Origin: Petrolisthes cinctipes
Taxonomy: Eukaryota > Arthropoda > Malacostraca > Decapoda > Porcellanidae
NCBI GenBank assembly: GCA_033782935.1
Contig: JAWQEG010000255.1
Location: 62,001 to 126,000 of the forward strand
DNA: 64,000 nt
Direction of reading: 5' to 3'
Made by a program: the position numbers and the translations under genes. Within the stretch, counting starts at the first letter, position 1. Every line of letters starts with the position of its first letter. The notes beneath the pieces were generated by a model. It saw only the letters and a list, made by a program, of their open reading frames with translations. It ran no database searches and had not been told where the DNA came from. Below, piece by piece: positions 63,001 to 64,000 of the stretch.

Positions 63001-64000
63001 TGGGTCCCAAAAGCGATCTGTACATGCCTACTCCTTGCTAGAATGTTTTCAAGATACAGACCAAAAACATGCTCAAAATCGATATTTTGGGTACCCAAAG
63101 TCGATATGTGCATGCATCTTCTGTACCCGTTTATATCTCAAATTCAGACTGAAAACACCCGAATATTCAATATTTTTGGGTCCCAAAAGCAATGTGTACA
63201 TGCATACTCCGTGTTAGAGTATTTTCAAAATACAGGTCTAAAACATGCTGAAAATCTATATTTTAGCTGCCCAAAGTCAATATGTGTATGTATCTTCTGT
63301 ACCCGTCGATATCCCAAATTCAGGTTCAAAACACTCGAAAATTCGATATTTTTGGGTCCCAGAAGCAATCTGTACATGCCTACTTCTTGCTAGAATGTTT
63401 TCAAGATACAGACCCAAAACATGCTCAAAATCGATATTTTAGCTGCAAAAAGTCGAAATGTGTATGCATCTTCTGTACCCGTATATATCTCAAATTCAGG
63501 CTCAAAACACCCTAAAATTCGATATTTTTGGGTCCCAGAAGCGATCTGTACATGCCTACTCCTTGCTAGAATTTTTTAAGATACAAACCCAAGACATGCT
63601 CAAAATCGATATTTTATGTGCAAAAAGTCGATATGTGCATGCATCTTCTGTACCCGTTTATATCTCAAATTCAGGCTCAAAACACCAGAAATTTCGATAT
63701 TTTTGGGTCCCAAAAGCGATCTGTACATGCCTACTCAGTGCTAGAATATTTTCAAATTATACGCCGAAAATATTCTAAAAATCGTTATTTTGGGTGCCAA
63801 AGTCGATATGTGCATGCATCTTCTGTACCCGTTTATATCTCAAATTCAGGCTCAAAACACCCAAATAATCGATATTTTTGTGTCCAAGAAGCGATCTGTA
63901 CATGTCTACACCGTGCTATAGCATTTTCAAAATACAGGCCCAAAACATGCTCAAAACCGATATTTTAGGTGCCCAAAGTCGATATGTGCATGCATCATCT
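60076..64000. repeat. Terminal satellite stretch, running off the window
   Basis: 60076-60670 consists of ordinary monomers of the CCAGGTTATATCC and CATCATCTGTACC types. 60673 to the end repeats 53.29-56.9 kb, as described for that segment. The last base lies in the middle of half-unit A, so the array continues beyond the window. No gene is seen. Confidence 0.85.

Larger units (their letters stand above)
1..64000. repeat. Satellite DNA array, ~176-bp monomer, head to tail
   Basis: The whole window except 3063-3400 is one satellite family. Landmarks such as the ATCGAT-type core (first positions 25, 201, 377, 553) recur every 176 bp, and 175-bp monomers arise where GTGCCCAAAG is shortened to GTGCCAAAG or CACCCG to CTCCG. 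All copies have the same orientation and I saw no inversion. The array enters at base 1 and leaves at base 64000 inside repeats, so neither border is present. Representative monomers are about 40% G+C. Known satellites of nucleosome-like length (human alphoid is 171 bp) often form centromeric heterochromatin. That role is inferred here, and I do not recognise this sequence as a named family. The stretch holds no gene I can support. Confidence 0.97.

Noticed and set aside
213..63968. Hundreds of plus-strand open frames of 60-230 codons with similar peptides (for example with CMHLLYPFISQIQAQNT)
   Set aside because: They recur once per monomer in rotating frames and begin at the same ATG-containing repeat positions. 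They stop after 60-100 codons because 176 is not a multiple of three. The longer ones appear only where 175-bp monomers or indels happen to skip a stop. All frames look alike, with no codon bias or known domain.
1..64000. CRISPR-like array
   Set aside because: The repeats are contiguous with no unique spacers, the monomer is far longer than a CRISPR repeat, and the context is eukaryotic.
1..64000. Inverted satellite segments or a change of strand within the array
   Set aside because: The landmarks (TCGATATTTT, GCATGCATC, TGTACATG) stay on the plus strand throughout. No reversed block was found on reading through the window.

Overview
This window is a eukaryotic satellite DNA array that runs in from beyond its left edge and out past its right edge, so the array is longer than 64 kb. 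The sequence is about 60% A+T. It is built head to tail, in one orientation, from a monomer of about 176 bp (175-bp variants are common). I estimate about 360 copies. I do not recognise the satellite family. I found no functional protein-coding gene, rRNA or tRNA, and the short open frames that recur every few monomers are by-products of the repeat.

The monomer is itself an old duplication. It is two 88-bp half-units in perfect 88-bp register, called A and B below, with about 59 of 88 positions identical in a hand alignment of representative halves. Above the monomer there is a second level of order: blocks of 7, 9, 11, 12 and 15 monomers occur as near-identical tandem or dispersed copies. 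Tandem offsets are 1232, 1584 (twice, independently), 1931, 2110 and 2636 bp. Longer-range copies lie about 3.9, 4.2, 4.7, 6.2, 6.9, 7.2-7.4 and 8.8 kb apart. Offsets between copies change in steps of one monomer, as expected for in-register unequal exchange. This is higher-order-repeat architecture of the kind known from alphoid and other centromeric satellites.

Layout: 1-9.4 kb is a mosaic with a 2.1-kb block repeated at 4.7-6.8 kb. 9.4-14.5 kb holds a 9-monomer tandem duplication and a 24-monomer-spaced copy. 14.5-20.6 kb is mixed monomers. 20.6-35.5 kb is built from the 11-monomer (1931 bp) unit and a ~5-kb segment repeated 6.85 kb away. 35.5-42.7 kb contains the 15-monomer (2636 bp) and 7-monomer (1232 bp) tandems. 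42.7-64 kb consists of dispersed copies spaced 2.3-7.4 kb apart plus a second 9-monomer tandem.

The only foreign DNA I see is at 3063-3400. It is a severely 5'-truncated non-LTR retrotransposon on the minus strand: the last ~70 codons of a reverse-transcriptase ORF, a short 3' UTR with a hairpin, and a 28-base poly(A) tail. Its protein resembles the C-termini of animal Jockey/CR1-like elements, so the host is probably an animal, perhaps an invertebrate. The satellite itself does not identify the species. A centromeric or pericentromeric location is plausible but is inferred only from the architecture.
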